Origin: Amycolatopsis palatopharyngis
Lineage (GTDB): Bacteria > Actinomycetota > Actinomycetes > Mycobacteriales > Pseudonocardiaceae
Assembly (NCBI RefSeq): GCF_003385185.1
Contig: NZ_PQHZ01000002.1
Span: 124,001 to 188,000, forward strand
Direction: 5' to 3'
DNA length: 64,000 nucleotides
Shown: piece after piece, positions 63,997 to 64,000 of the stretch
Layout: each line of letters starts with the position of its first letter
Numbering within the stretch: the stretch's first letter is position 1
The notes under the pieces: generated by a model
The model's input: the letters and a program-made list of their open reading frames with translations, nothing else
The model's database searches: none
Told to the model about the DNA's origin: nothing
Made by a program: the position numbers and the translations under genes

Positions 63997-64000
63997 CAGG

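Overview
The window is high-GC DNA from an actinobacterium, most likely a member of the Pseudonocardiaceae or a close relative. This rests on codon usage, on actinobacterial marker families (SepIVA-like DivIVA protein, CofC/FbiD, NdgR/LtbR regulator, HelR-type helicase), and on gene order. The order hup-mutT1-ppk-cofC, leuCD next to an IclR-type regulator and the Glu/Gln tRNAs, gltX next to an FAH protein, then ddl, DUF3515, thiL, ung, rpmB, recG, pyc, rsmD, coaD, sepIVA, DUF177, rnc and mutM matches, as I remember it, the Mycobacterium tuberculosis Rv2925c-Rv2993c segment. The species cannot be named from the sequence alone.

The dominant structural fact is a spacer-less inverted duplication. 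Bases 1-14723 are the reverse complement of bases 14724-29446, and paired coordinates always sum to 29447. Every gene in the left arm (ppk, mutT1, hup, leuD, leuC, IclR regulator, tRNA-Glu, tRNA-Gln, HAD hydrolase, gltX, FAD monooxygenase, FAH protein, DUF998 protein, cimA) has an identical partner in the right arm. The centre falls inside a 26-bp perfect palindrome that also occurs elsewhere in the window. The left arm is cut by the window edge within ppk, so its outer boundary is not visible. A fold-back assembly artefact is the simplest explanation; a real fold-back duplication is the alternative.

The right arm from the centre outward reads: cimA behind a probable leader-peptide attenuator; a DUF998 membrane protein on the opposite strand; FAH-family hydrolase; FAD monooxygenase; gltX; HAD hydrolase; tRNA-Gln and tRNA-Glu; the divergent pair regulator/leuC-leuD; hup; and the minus-strand run cofC-ppk-mutT1. 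It is a branched-chain amino acid and housekeeping block.

From 29.7 to 46 kb the sequence is single copy: cofC (F420), plsC-like acyltransferase and gpsA (phospholipid synthesis), a cysteine-dioxygenase-like gene whose 3' end runs into tandem repeats, a PNPOx-like gene facing a MocR/PdxR-type regulator, ddl, DUF3515, a stand-alone Lrp ligand domain, thiL, a GNAT acetyltransferase, gamma-carbonic anhydrase, ung, rpmB, a FakA-like kinase, recG, and a peptidoglycan amidase whose Tat signal lies in another frame. From 46 to 64 kb come a secreted S8 protease, pyruvate carboxylase, a six-TM adenylate cyclase, an LLM oxidoreductase, a glutamate-type ABC binding lipoprotein, a HelR-like helicase, rsmD, coaD, a secreted protein with two tandem RNase Sa-type domains, sepIVA, DUF177-rpmF-rnc-mutM, and a PadR regulator with its membrane partner.

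Three short repeat families are visible: the 26-bp palindrome, a roughly 70-nt repeat around plsC/gpsA/cdo, and a 30-bp hairpin repeat between pyc and the cyclase gene. I see no transposase, CRISPR array, prophage or rRNA.
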